Shown one piece after another: positions 1-13,407 of a stretch of 64,000 nucleotides of DNA. The stretch is from Aphis gossypii. Lineage: Eukaryota; Arthropoda; Insecta; Hemiptera; Aphididae. A program made the position numbers and the translations under genes. Under the pieces are notes generated by a model. It made no database searches. It was not told the DNA's origin and was given only the letters and a program-made list of their open reading frames with translations. The stretch lies in the NCBI RefSeq assembly GCF_020184175.1, contig NC_065532.1, positions 2,294,001-2,358,000 of the forward strand. Direction: 5' to 3'. The stretch's first letter is position 1; each line of letters starts with the position of its first letter.

Positions 1-2761
1 TAATAGATACCTGAGAAGATTTTCGAAGTTTACGACATAAATAATAACGATATTATGAAAAGTTTATAAACAAATAATACATGATTTACCTTGAAAACAA
101 AACCAGTTACTCGGATAGTTGACCAATTTATTTATTTTTCTATAATTCCCGTTCTTTCTATTAATAATAATATTATATTTTTAAAAATATTTCAGATCTC
201 ACATTTTGTGATTAAAAGCGCGCCATTCAACGCACTTTCTCTCGTCACTCTTCGTGGCTATAAGTTATTTCCATCCATCCCATATTTCGAGGCTCCTTTG
301 GCGGCGTTTCATGAATGGTGAAAATTTTCACTCGGAAAAATCCGTATCTAATCGTAGAAAAATACTTTGTTTGATTTTGATTTTGATTTTTTTTTTTTAT
401 CATCTTATTTTAACTAGAATCTTTCATTTCGACCATATCTAATTGACTCGTTCTAATTTTCTTGCAGAATAATAGCAAAATATATATTCGTCAAACATAT
501 GACATGGTTGATTTTTTTAATTTTTTGCTTTTATAGAAAAATTTTCTAATACGTTTATTTAAAATAATTAAAACCATTAAGCAATTCTAAAGTATTCATA
601 AAATTGTTTAAAAAAAATCTCATAAATTTTAATTAAGTATACATAATATATAATATCTTAAATAGTTGTTTTAAGAACGTTACACAAGCAATCTAACAGT
701 TAAATATAAAACAATATAGTTTTAACAGATAGATAATACTGTATAATATTATTATTTAATAAAATAACTAAAATATTTTATCATATTTATAAAAATATAA
801 TTAAGTACCTATCAAGAAAAATTATTTTTTATGTATGCATATGTTCAAGTCAAAATTGAAGCAACGCGTATATAATATTACAATAAAAAGTTTTTGATAT
901 GAGTAGCTTTGAGTTAATTTTAAATTCTTCTTTGTGAAACTTAAAGCAGTTAAAGAATTATTCTCGAATTGTTTTAGCTATAATTTGAATCCAATGATTT
1001 TATAGTGTAAGTATTGTTGGGTTTTAATAACAAATTATTTTTTGGAATTTATAACTTCTCATTATCTCTAAATTTACATTATTTTTTGAAAGTTATATCA
1101 GTATTATAATTATAAGATTCCAAACAATATTCTTAAAAGTATAATAATTTTAGTTTTTTTTTAATTTATATTTTACTTAAATAGTTGGTAAAATTCTATG
1201 GCTTGGCTTTATTTACTTTCAGCTGGTTTATAAAATGATGATGCAGTACTATTAACTCGGTGTTAATGGCTTTTTAATTAATGCATCCAAGTTTCCATTT
1301 ATCGTGTAAAATATTTCCAAGTGTTATGTTGTTTAAGACTTTTTTCAAAATTATTCTTTGCAATATGATAAAAGTTTTAGTTTTTAACTATGTTGTTATA
1401 CACAAAATATACAACATATTAATATAATACGGTATAATATAATATGATAAATATTTATTTTATACAAAATTAAAATGAATACAATATTATAAACATATAT
1501 GGTTTTTCATTGGGTATATATAATAAATACATAATGCTATTGAAATACTGGTTTTTGTTAAATCAATCGCATAATTTATAACCGAGTAATGCTATGAAAA
1601 TTTAACTTTTACGTAAAATCAATTTTTAACTTAAATAATAAGTTATACCTTGATATGTATGTGTTAACATATAAATATATATACATTTTTTTAAGTAAAA
1701 TACTTCTCATTATTCTATACTGGGAAAGTTGACTATGTGTAAAATATTCCATTGAGTCACTCACTTCTTTCCAAACGTATCACATTAATGATGCAATTTA
1801 AATACATGTCCTGTTTCAATATTTCATTAATTGAAGGGTTTCAATTAGTCAAGAACAGATAAACTTATATGAGTCATATACAAGTCTCACAAAATAATAC
1901 ATTTAAAATATTTAATAACTGTATGAATATTGGGATTCTTAAAATGTTGAGTTAATAATATTAACAAATAAACTATCTATGAATAAAAAACAAACCCAAA
2001 ATTATTTTAAAATATTATCATAAAGCTGATATTCATATTATTGAACTATTGAAAAATTAAGTTAAATAAAGGCTTTGTGATCTAATAAAACGTATGATGT
2101 AATTATTTTAATATAACACATCCGGTATAGAAGTGGTCACAATACCTACCTACATAATAATATGATGCAGGTGTTTAGTGCCTAAACCCGCTTCAAACCT
2201 TAACATTATGATCTTTGTTCTTTAAGAGGACGCTTCTCGACCATATTGTTATCTTTGTCTTACACACCCGCAAACGTATAAAACATACATAGGTACCACA
2301 TTTTATCTACATGGCTACAATAGGTAAATTTTGGTTACAAGTTGTGTTTACGTGTTATCTAATAAATAAACGAGATTGTTGACTGTGACTAGCTGAACTG
2401 ATTTTGTTTAAAATACATTAAAAGTAAATATATATAATATATATATTTTTTTAATGAACTATTTTAAATAATGATTGTAAAAAATGCGGAAGAAGGGTGA
2501 TGACGATCGTGTATATCGTCTTTTATAACGTCTATAACTAGCTAACTGAACTGTTGCAGTAAAAATACGCGCCAATTGGTGAATATTAAAAAGACCAAAT
2601 AGCAATAAGCCAATAACGATTACTATCGTTATTACTATACATAATATTATACAACAATAATAGCTAGATTCGTAGGTTCAAGTTTCGGTTATTTTGCCAT
2701 GCAATCGGCGGAGCGACCGACGGAATAATAAAATAAAACTTATAAAAAATCGTCGTCTTAC
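1..2761. other. Intron or flank downstream of the NOS1AP-like first exon
   Basis: AT-rich sequence with no convincing exon on either strand. It lies on the 3' side (minus strand) of the NOS1AP-like exon, so it is most simply the 5' part of that gene's first coding intron. I looked for the next PTB-domain exon on the minus strand and did not see it. A TE-like fragment starting near 2221 resembles the left end of the foldback element at 40790. Confidence 0.5.
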
Positions 2762-2869
2762 CTTGGCGTGGAATGTAATACCGTGCTCGAACGCCTCTTC
2801 CGGATGCATAGGTATTCTAGTGTCGTAATCATCGTTGGGCACGAGGTTGTACTGCTTTTTGGACGGCAT
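2762..2869 (-). CDS. NOS1AP: NOS1AP/CAPON-like PTB-domain adaptor, first coding exon (partial gene)
   Basis: This is the N-terminal exon of a homologue of the carboxyl-terminal PDZ ligand of neuronal nitric oxide synthase, a cytoplasmic phosphotyrosine-binding-domain adaptor. The 36 codons begin MPSKKQYNLV and end HGITFHAK, closely matching the vertebrate NOS1AP start (MPSK-YNLV, then D-RIP-H-E-AF-HGI-F-AK), where the PTB fold begins. The exon ends in phase 0 at a good donor, GTAAG, at 2761-2757 (minus strand). An in-frame ATG at 2890 lies seven codons upstream, right after an in-frame TGA, so translation could start there; I prefer 2869 because family members start with MPSK. The remaining PTB and C-terminal exons must lie beyond the left edge. 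A very short exon limits certainty, but the match runs along its whole length. Confidence 0.75.
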
Positions 2870-3770
2870 GTTTCTGGTCAACGTATCCATGCATCAGATT
2901 CGCTGAATTTCGGTTCGAATGACGACTAATATAAGCAGTTGTAGTAGTAGTAGAAGCGATTGCGCTCGCGTTACAATATAAAGACAGCTCCAATAACCGA
3001 CCACACGATTTCGTTTTTAATATTTTAATATTAAATTTTTATCAGAGAAAAAAATTATATTCAACGTCCGAGTGGCTTGTCGGTGATTCGGATGTATATA
3101 ATGTAACGAATATATGCGATTATACTGTATTATATAATGTATATATACCGTCGTTGTAGGTGTATCGGGTATAATATACCGCAGTCTACGTATACATACG
3201 TAATTCGTATATTTTATTTTTATTTATTTATTTTAAACGAAAATCTAGATATTGTGTTATGATAAATACGAAAACAACGGTGGCGGCTTCACGTTGGAGC
3301 TGTGCCCAAGGGACATTCTCGGCCTATTATTAATACGAAACACTGGGACCAGACGACCATGTCGTTTAACCGTATTTTCTTCAATTTTTTTTTTTTTGTC
3401 TTTTATTATTATTTTCTTTTTTCTTTTGTTTTTGATCTACAGCACGGAACACAAAAACAAAACGTGAAAAAAATTATATATACCTTTATGATAAACAATT
3501 TCGATTTGAAAATAATTATGCGACGGCGTGTAACGTGTTCGAGTGGATGGTAAGCGGAACGGTAGGGAACCAGCGAAACGATTCGAGCGCTGGTCTGCAC
3601 TGACTGACGGTTTCTCGTCGCTCATGGACTAACCACATGACTAATGCACTGCAATCGCCATCTGTACGACGAGACGCGTATTTTACTCGTTCGATTGTCT
3701 GGTATATTATTATTATTATTATTGTTTTATTTTTTCCCACCGGTATTTCACGTATGTAAACTGTAAACAA
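2870..3770. promoter_or_regulatory. Putative 5' UTR/promoter region of the NOS1AP-like gene
   Basis: The sequence upstream (minus sense) of the NOS1AP-like exon is richer in GC and CpG than its surroundings, notably at 2690-2990 and 3500-3680. This is the usual appearance of a 5' UTR and promoter in this genome. Short overlapping ORFs on both strands look incidental. An (ATT)n microsatellite lies at about 3707-3724. No TATA box or transcription start could be assigned. Confidence 0.35.
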
Positions 3771-4465
3771 TAATTGTATATAATAAACCTTGACAACTAA
3801 CGTTGAAGCCTTCCAGCTTAGCTTACCAACGTTAATTTTATTTTATTATTTATAAAGTATGCAGTTTAATGAAAAATAATAAATACCCCTAGATCCAAAT
3901 GATCCAATTGACTATTCATAATAATAATATTGGCGATTATACGTTACACGGAATAATTAACAAAATATAATGTAGTATTTTTATTTTTAGTTGATTGTGG
4001 TTTAATTTATAAAATCATTACCAGTTTAGACTCTATAGTAATTTGAATACGTAATAAACGATATTGTTTTGGTTCTATTAAAATAGTTTGTGCTAAAGTA
4101 TTTATCTTATTTATCTCTAAAGACTTATTAAAATAATTGAATATTAATTAGAAAAAAACAATACATTTTTGTTCATCTTCTTTTAGATATAAGAATTGAG
4201 TTCAAACAACTAAATATGTTTAATATACTAAAATGAGCATACACATTTCTAAGATGTTAAACATTACTATTTGCTAAAGAAAAAGTTGACATTTCTCAAA
4301 CAAATAAAACTACTCCAGTTAAAAAATAAGTTTATCAATGATTATAGTTTAAAACTTAAAAAGATTCATATATCTATAATTAATTAAACTGGCTTTTTTC
4401 AAGGCTCAATATATCGTCATTCCTCATAATATATCATATTGTTCGATCTTTTTGCACATACAAAT
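3771..4465. other. AT-rich intergenic stretch, nothing recognised
   Basis: No ORF, tRNA-like fold or repeat structure could be supported here. It lies between the divergent 5' ends of the NOS1AP-like gene and, farther away, the AASS gene. Confidence 0.5.
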
Positions 4466-4466
4466 T

Positions 4467-5154
4467 GTCCCCGGGGTTTGGACATTTGTTCGGTGACCCC
4501 GCTAGGTCACTCGCAATGGTGGCGACACTGACTCGCCTGCCGCCCTGCTCTGGGCAACAACGAATACAACGCCGTTAACGTGTTGTTCGGACGTTCGTCA
4601 TTCTCTTTTGTACGCTTGTCACGCTCGACTTGTACATTTTTGTGTGTGTAACGGCTGCTCCGTCTTTATTTGGTGATCGCCATTTTTCTTGTATGCGCTT
4701 TCATGCTCAACGCGGTCCAAGAGTTATCTCAACCTTTTGAACTCGGCTATTATTTCGGTCTCATTCATTGCTGAGCCGTTATATCTTATATTACGTGGCT
4801 TATTACCATACGTTCCAGTAATCGCGGATTATTCGTCGCCGCGGTACGTGCAATCCACGTGGTCCCAGTTCCAGTCGTCAGCAGATCAGCCATCCATCGA
4901 CATCCAGCTCCGGTGCTCAGAGCGGTGATCCCCGTCTCCTAATATATTTATATATTCTATATGCACATTTATACGTGCATATTGTATTTGTTATATTGTA
5001 TTACTCACTAGCTGCTGTTCTAGTTATATATTATATATTTGTTCAGTTTACTTACATCTGTGTAGTTTATAAATTAATTATTTATTCCCCTCACTACGGT
5101 CCGGAGGACTAAGCGACCGGCGTACGCCTTAGTAAGGTCCGTCGGCGTAAACAA
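4467..5154. mobile_element. Possible solo LTR
   Basis: A sharply bounded, comparatively GC-rich block of about 690 bp sits in AT-rich DNA. It begins TGTCCCCGG and ends GGCGTAAACA, so it has the TG...CA ends typical of LTRs. It contains an internal TATA-rich segment near 4940-4960 that could be an LTR promoter. The bases before and after it (AAAT and ATAT) are only a weak candidate target-site duplication. No gag/pol sequence is adjacent, so if it is an LTR it is solo. It could equally be an orphan promoter or an untranslated exon. Confidence 0.35.
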
Positions 5155-6970
5155 TATAGTTTCAACTTTTAAGATCTAATTCTAAATACTAATTACTAAT
5201 ATTATTAGTGAACAATAAACATATTATATTATCAATATTTTAAATATAAATTTGAAAAATGTATTTTTAACAATTATTCATACATCAAACACAATCATTA
5301 CAAATAAAAGAAGAAGAAGAATTTATACAAATATCACCAAAAACCAAATAAGCATATTCAATTTATTGGGGAAGTATATGTTTATGTTGAGATTCACTTA
5401 CATAATAAATATTTGTTTGAAAATTATTCAAATGAATAACATAAAAGATAGAACCCAGAACGACCTAAGGCCATTTAATTTCAAAGGATATGACCTATAT
5501 TATGCTGCTCAAAATTCAACAAGTGGGAAACAAGTTACATTCAATAAAACAGTAAAGGAATATAATATAATTGTAGATGACATTTTTAATATCCTTACTT
5601 AATTAGGAATGAATATTTCCTTTATTACCTATATTAACTTAATCATTAATTAACATATATACTAATACACTTGTGTCGAATATGTATAAATGTATGTGTA
5701 ATTTTTTTTAATAAAAACACAATGAAATACATTCATATATTATTTTAAAATTGTCTTAACAATTAAATTATAATAGTATAATATATTAAGAATCAAAAAA
5801 CGCTGACAAATCTAACTATTAATTAATACTCTAATACTCAACTTTATTTTTTTTAATACTTAAAAAAATAATAATAATTTGTATAATTGCAATACAATTT
5901 TTCAATTTTTTTTTTACCAAAGTCACATTTTACTGTAGATCAATAACATTTATTTTATACGGCAACATATTATACGTATCATTGAAAGATATCATTAAAA
6001 CGTTTACATTTAATTTACCATGACGTTGTTGAATTATTTAAAACGAGATTAATTGATACTGTACAACTATGACTTTAGAAACGAATCCAAAACGTAGTAA
6101 GTACCACTTTTTAATTTGCCTAATTTAAATAACATTAATAAGTACAATTTTTAACAGTTGTATTTTTATACGCTTTCCGCATTTATCTAATTTAACTATT
6201 TTTATATATTTTGTTTACTCTCATAGTTCACAGAAAATGTTTGTGCATTGGTTTATCAGAAAGTTCAATAGTTATACAGTAAACATTAACGCATATGGTC
6301 TATCAACAACTTCTAGAAATTTTAAAATCTGAATGGTGATTTTTTTCAAAGTTCATTTTCTTTGGATACAGTTCATCATTGATCGCTAATTGTATGATAG
6401 CAGATAGATGAAACGTTTTATAAATTATTCTGGCCTTGATGTAACTAACACTAATTAATAATCCCAAATAACTAATAATATTAATCATTTATATTTTGCT
6501 TTTTTTTTATTTTTCATTTTTTTTATTTTTTTTTTTTTTTGATATAATTGGAAAATAAGTACTTAAACATAATATATTATGGTATGTATGAAAAAACTTT
6601 CTAAACATTAAGATTATAATTAAAAGAGAGTACAATATACAAATTAATAATTATATATTTATAAATTTAAATAACATATTTTTTGACAGTGTTCATAAGA
6701 ATATCTAAGATCCTTCCATTGGATGATATCTACCATTTAAAATAAATTGTAATATATATAATATATGGTACATGTATTTTAAGTTTAATATTAAAATATA
6801 AACATCTAGAATAATATTAATAAATAATCACTTCAATAAATTAATTTATATTAATTATTATTTTAATATTTTAAAAATTAAAACAATATTTTTCCTCATA
6901 ATAATCTTCATCTGCAGTTATGTCCAATAGGAATTAATACACATAGAATGTCTTTAAATTAGATTTAAGA
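5155..6970. other. Intergenic AT-rich stretch with one unexplained ORF
   Basis: The stretch holds an open frame at 5252-5602 (plus strand, 116 codons counted from a TTG; the first ATG of any conviction is later, at MNNIKD near 5431). The predicted product is basic at its start and resembles nothing I know. The rest is AT-rich, with T-runs at 6500-6540. No RNA gene was recognised. Confidence 0.4.
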
Positions 6971-7406
6971 GGAGTCGGCGCACTATTTGTTTTCTCTCTC
7001 TGACCCACACGCAACATAGATAAAACGCATTTACGCAGAATCATTTTTTCTATGATTTTAAGTAATCTTAGAATAAAAACACCCATTACAAAAATGTTAG
7101 AGAATAATATTTTTGAGGGAATGACATATCGATTTGTCAAAATATGGTCTCATAACAATATTTAAACATCGTTTAAATTTATAACATTATTTTGTTTATT
7201 TTGAAAGTCAGATACAAAGTCGAATAACAATCAAATATAAAATAGATATGTCATTCCCTCAAAAACATTATTATCTATCTTTTTTGTAATGGGTGATTTT
7301 ACTCTAATATTATTTAAAAACATAGAAAAAAATGATTCTGCGTAAATGCGTTTTGTCTATGTTGCTCGTGGGCCAGAGAGAGAAAACAAATAGTGCGCTG
7401 ACATCC
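6971..7406. mobile_element. Foldback MITE with long terminal inverted repeats
   Basis: The two arms, about 6971-7140 and 7235-7406, are near-perfect reverse complements over roughly 160-170 bp. The left end starts GGAGTCGGCGCACTATTTG; the reverse complement of the right end starts GGATGTCAGCGCACTATTTG. Both arms share the internal block ATTTACGCAGAATCATTTTT. A loop of about 95 bp separates them. There is no transposase, so it is non-autonomous. I could not fix a target-site duplication or assign a superfamily. A short ORF within the left arm (minus strand) is incidental. Confidence 0.85.
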
Positions 7407-10400
7407 TATTAAAACATGCTGTTTAGTAAATACAGAAATTTATAATAAACTTTGTTTAGAATAACGAACTTTTGTTTTCTAATATATATATATAATAAAC
7501 ATCATAACTTCAAAAGAACGATTTTAAAAATAATATCTAAGCTTATGTTTTTCTTCGTGGGAATACCTTGAGGAGTAGGAACACCTGGTTGCGTTTGTAA
7601 AGAATATTGGGATAATGGGATCAGAGTAAACTCTCTATATATAGTTTTCACAGAAACCTATATATGTGTGTAAGTGTGTTTATCAAATAGTAGTGTTTGT
7701 CTCTGTCTCTGTCACGAGAGTTCCGAGTAATAATGTACGAATACCGGACTGCTGTGAAAATTCGGGGAATATGATTAATTGTAGAACAATATTTAAAACT
7801 CAAAACATAAACTACATTGTTGATAAATGTATGTTAACAAATATCTAACTATCTAAATATAACAATCGTAATAAAAACATATAGTACCACATTTTGTCGA
7901 TTTATATAACAAAAATATATATTTCGGATTGGAATTAAAAATCTAAAAGATTGTTTCTAATCACTGTCAATTTATGTTCAGACAACATTAAGTTGACTAA
8001 GAATGTAATTCAGTATTTGTATTGATTTTTTTCATAAGTAGGTACAATTTTAAAATGATTATTATAAAGTAAAGATACTGAAATGTAGGTAGTCATATTG
8101 TGTTTCAAATGTAAATATGCCGATTGCGTCTTAACATATAATAGTTCTCAAAATAGGTAACGTTTATAACAATTTATTTTTTTACACTTCATTACTTAGA
8201 AAATACTTAAAAAATTACAAATAAATTTTATAATATTTAATATTAAAACAGTTAATTCTTAATTCATTTTAGTATAACAATAATTAATAGTATAATTATC
8301 GATAATTTTCGAAAGTTTAAAAATGCATTTGAATGGCACAAAGTAATAGGTAATGTTAATGTTTAAATGTTTTTTTATTATATGTAGGTATATATACCTA
8401 ACCTAGGGGGGATGAGGGTATCATATCCCCCCATGAACTTTTTTTTATGTATTTTTACATTTTGTGTCTATGACTATCAATAAAACAAAATACAGTTCAT
8501 CCCTTCATCCCCTTCATTGGAAAACGCTGAACACGCCCCTGGTATATATATACCTAATTAAATTAGTAAAACACATGAATTGTATATAATAAAAAAAATT
8601 AGTGTACCTATATTTTATCAATATTAAATTTTATGTGACTACTTTTTTTTGTACCTATCTACAGCATACCTGCCACCTGCGTCCCTCTAACTTTGTAATC
8701 TAGCAGTTCATCTGCTTTCTTATCTTTATTGAAATAGAAAGCCTCATTTTCCCCGAATATTGTCTGCTCTTCTACATTTCGTGTATTAAATTTATGTAAA
8801 AATATGTGAAACGAAATAATTGGGATATTCCATACAGTTAATATCACTAAAAACAGTATTCTCTACTTAATTTGTACAGGCCACAATCGGAAAATGAAAA
8901 ATGAGGAAAGGTCTCTTTGGGCCACAATCGGATGATCCCCAAATAGAATAACATACACAATCGCATTAAAAACATATTATTCAATGTACCTAACTCATAT
9001 CGATTATAATATTATACAAATACAATATATCCATATACTATACAGATATAATATATTGGTCTCGATTTTGTTTTCCTCAGTTAAACCTATCGTTTGAATA
9101 TTCCACTCCTAACTACGGATTGAATACATTAAAATGAATTGTTGCAAATTCATATTAAGCTATTCAAAAATATTCTACCGTAACATTCAGCATTCTATTA
9201 TATACACATATAGTGTTGCACGATGATCAAACTTTTCCCGATATTAAAGGTCGTATAATATCCATTATGATTTAGTCATAATTCATATTAAACATTTTTT
9301 AGTAAGAATTTTAGATTTTTATTTGATATAATTTGAGTATATTTTTTCATAAACAGGAAATTGAATAATATATTAAAATCAACGTAGATACTTACTGTTT
9401 AAACGGTTTGCCATAATTCGTGTTAACAGATCAGTGACACTGTGTGACAGTGTTGGCACCCTGTAGAAGGTGTGTAATAATTGTAATATTGTAATATGTA
9501 AATAAAATTATGATACGAATAACAGAATTGTATTTCAATACCTATATCCACCCACATCATAATAATTATCTGACACTTTGGTACAAAATTTAACAATGTT
9601 TAAATTATGGAACTAATATCAACAAGTATTACATTGTTTATAAATTAATTGTTTGCTTAAATACTAAAACATATTTTGATTAACTCACACTTTTTAAATT
9701 ATTTGAATAGATGTAGGTATCTAAGGATTATTATTCATTAGTTATTACAACTAGTATTATAGTGTTATAACTTATAATATAATAGATTATAGAGTATAAA
9801 CTATTAAGTTACTTCATTACAGAGCTTAATTGCGGAGTTAAAATTTTTTATTTTATAGATTTTTAATGAAGATTGAAGAGGTAATATAAGTTATCGTTAG
9901 GTAATAAAAGAAGTTTAAAAAATGACTCAACATTTTTTTTTTTTTTTTTGTTAGAAATTGATTGTTTAAATAACAGCTTTTCTAAATAAAAAGTAATATG
10001 TACGTAATACTACAATATCGTCAACATGATGAACAAAACATCATTTTAAGAAAACTCATATTAGTAAGTATAGTAAAACATTATATTAAATATTACACCG
10101 TAAGCTCTTAATTATCTTCAAAAGTCTGAATTCAATCATTTTTTATCAAAGACACCTAAAATTATTTTAAATATAAAAGGAATTAACAATTTTAAAATCA
10201 TTTAAATCAATATCATATTAACTTATTGGTTTTATTTATACTAATATAGATCTAAAGCGTTTGATAGCATCAATTAAATACTAATAATTAATGATTTAAA
10301 AGGTATAGGTTCGCTTAATGTCCACATATTTCATAATTTCCTGTTCATGTGTCAGGTTGTATAAACTACATAGATAGTGAAATAGGTATTTTTCTAATCA

Positions 10401-13400
10401 AATCTACGTTACTTCAAGTGTTCTACAAGATCATTTATCACTTTCGCTGATTCGTCTTTTTATTAACGAAAGTCTAAAAATTATTTCACGCTTGATTATT
10501 TTATTATTAGCCGATAATACAATTTAACTACAACTTGATTTAAATAATATCTAAAAATTATATTAAGATGTGTATTAATTTAAATACATTTATTAATATA
10601 TATTAGTATATATATATATATATATTTATTAGTATATAAATACAATTATTTAAAAAATAGCCTAGTTATATAATTATTTACTGGGTAATATTATTTTATT
10701 AAGAGTATTAACTAATATAAATAAATGGTATTGGATTAAAATTGAATAATACTTTTTTTTTTCAATTTTCTAAAACATAATTTTTGACAATTCGGTTAAA
10801 TCAATAATTGTGTGTATGTATAACTCATTAATCAGATATCATTTTTATTATGCATTTCTTCCATGGTATTCTTATTTACTAATACAAACGCAAAGTTTAA
10901 ACAAAATTCAAAATAATTTTATTAGTGTTTATGGTTTTAATTTTATATATCAGTAGTGCAACTATACAGGGGTGCTAGAGGGTGCTGAATCACTTCCCCC
11001 AAGTTCTACGTCTTTGTAATTTCAAATATCTATAGTTTTATTTTTCAAGATTTTATTTTATTCAGCAGCATATGTTATAGCAGCGTTTTACTAAGTATCA
11101 TAAATATCGAAAAAAACCTAGCTAATGACATTGTTTCTGAAAAAAATATCAAACACATTTGTAAATGTTGATAGAAAATTATATTTTACACTTAAGAATA
11201 TAATAGGTATAATCAAATACTATTAAAAAAATTAATTTTGTTAATTTTATTAATTTATTTTTCCAAAAATGATAATGCGAATATATTAATATTTAATAGT
11301 ATTATAATCTAAGTATTAGGATTATGTAAAACCGCATACGACTTTGTAAGCGATTCATAATAATTGTAGCACTTCCAAGATTTGAACTCTATAATTGCAT
11401 CACTGTTTGTGTTTAAAGCTTTTCATTCTGCTATAATATTACAATCAGATGTTTTTAATATGCTTGTATATATGATGTTTATAATATTTAAAATATAATA
11501 ATAATATTTTTTTTCTATCCTAAATAAATACACCATTTTAATAATTTTAATAATTAATAAAAATGATGAAAGCCTACTATAAAAAAAATATGCATACATA
11601 TATAAATCAGTGACAAGTGTGCCACGGCTAAATATGGATTGGAATTAGTGTGCCGCGAAGGAAAAAGGATGGGAAACGCTGGTCTAAGTAGAAATAGGTT
11701 CCTACCAAAGAATTTTATCATAGGATCATAGGGAATAAAAACGATAGTTTGTTTCAATAGTACTCACTTGAAGGATATTGTCGATATTGACATATTTTTT
11801 GCTACATACACTAATACATATGTATTTCACCTTATAGTACATTTAACAGTATTTGCCATTTTAAGGTCTCAAGTTAAGTAAAATATTAAACTAATAAAAA
11901 CGATTTAAGTTATTTTTAAGCAATGCTATTCTGAATACTATATTTTAAATGTTTAAATGGTTTTATTTTCATTAAATTGTATTTATGAAAATCAAAAGCA
12001 TACAATCGTTGAAAAAATGTGATTAAAATTGTTTACATAAAAATAAAATTAATTTCTGATATACAGATTTTTAGAACTTATAAAATTAACATAATATAGT
12101 AATATACAATTTTTATGTTACCACTAATGAAAAGTTTGAATTAATTTGTTAAACATTGAAAAATTGTAGGTAATACATGGATAGCCAGATAGGTAAGAAC
12201 CTACTTATATAACAACATTTACTGGACGCTGACCTAAAAATAATAAATAAATAAAATACAAATTATTAGATAAAAAATCATATAGTAAAATTTATAATTT
12301 ATATTTAATTCAATATAGGTATTTTCAGTAAAATAACAAAATAAATAATTGCGTATTTATTTAAATGAACCAATAAAATTTTAACTTTCTAAAATGGTTA
12401 GGTTAGGTTACAATAATTTACTGAGTAGGAAATAAGTAGATACATTAATTACTATCTATTTTATTTTGAATAGTTTAAATTATCATAATATTAAATATAT
12501 TGTACAAACCTATTACTAATTCGACATAATATGAGCTGAATAATATAATATCTTATTTTTGAGGTTTTGAGATTTGAACTCTTGTTCTTATACCTAAGTA
12601 TTGCTAAAAAATTGCGAAATCGAGGATAAATATTTAATTATTCTACTTATAATATTTGAAGTTTTAATAATTTAACTAGTACTTCCTGAAAACTCTCTAA
12701 GTTTTTAATGTAATTATTCAAATTTCTTAAGACTTTAAGAAATGTTTTACTAGGTATTGATATATTATTGATTTAGAAACTAGTGAGTAAGGTGAGTCGA
12801 AATCATTGATCTATATTCGTAAAAAAATACTATTTTAATTATAAATAATAAATAGAACACAAAAATACTATTAGATAATAATTACTTGATGTTTTCTCAT
12901 TAATTTTATCATTTACAATGATAAAAAACACATTTAATTAGAAGACTTTGCTCCTCAACTAATTTATACAACTGTTAGAATTATAAAGAATCAATCTATA
13001 ATTTATATTTATTTTTACTTAGTGTTATTGTATTTTAACATTAAATTTTTATCAATAATTATCTAATATCCTTCATTTGTAAGAAAATATTATCAGAAAA
13101 TAATAACAACCATTTTTTAATTAAAATTTGTTAATGATGCAATTCTAAAGAACATAATATTTTACATTAAAGCAAATACGAACATTGTAGTGTTATGTAA
13201 AAGTAAATGTAAATTACTTCGTGATATTTATTTATTTTTATATTTTATTAAATTATGTTACGTAGTTTTAAGTATTACAGTGGTTTTACTCTAGCCCGAA
13301 AAAAACATGTAAGGAATATTATATCATCGAAATGAAAACAACATATATAAATATTATTCATGTCCAATGCTTTTTTTCTAAATCAGTGTATTTAAAATGG

Positions 13401-13407
13401 TTTACAG
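7407..13407. other. Upstream region of AASS; AT-rich, TE remnants only
   Basis: No coding exon was recognised in these 6 kb. The missing first AASS exon (presequence and 5' UTR) should lie here or farther upstream. TE-like debris includes a GC-richer fragment at about 8402-8542 flanked by similar TATATACCTAA strings, a fragment at about 10968-11010, and a piece at about 11611-11690 ending in GGGAAACGCTGG, which resembles a hAT terminus. A (TA)n run lies near 10603-10624. Confidence 0.45.

Noticed and set aside
8659..8847. 62-codon minus-strand ORF
   Set aside because: No splice context, no family resemblance and adjacent to TE-like debris.
12396..12413. Short TTAGG repeats (also near 35757-35790), resembling insect telomeric repeat
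   Set aside because: Only two or three units, imperfect, and within ordinary intergenic DNA, so chance or TE debris is more likely than an interstitial telomere.
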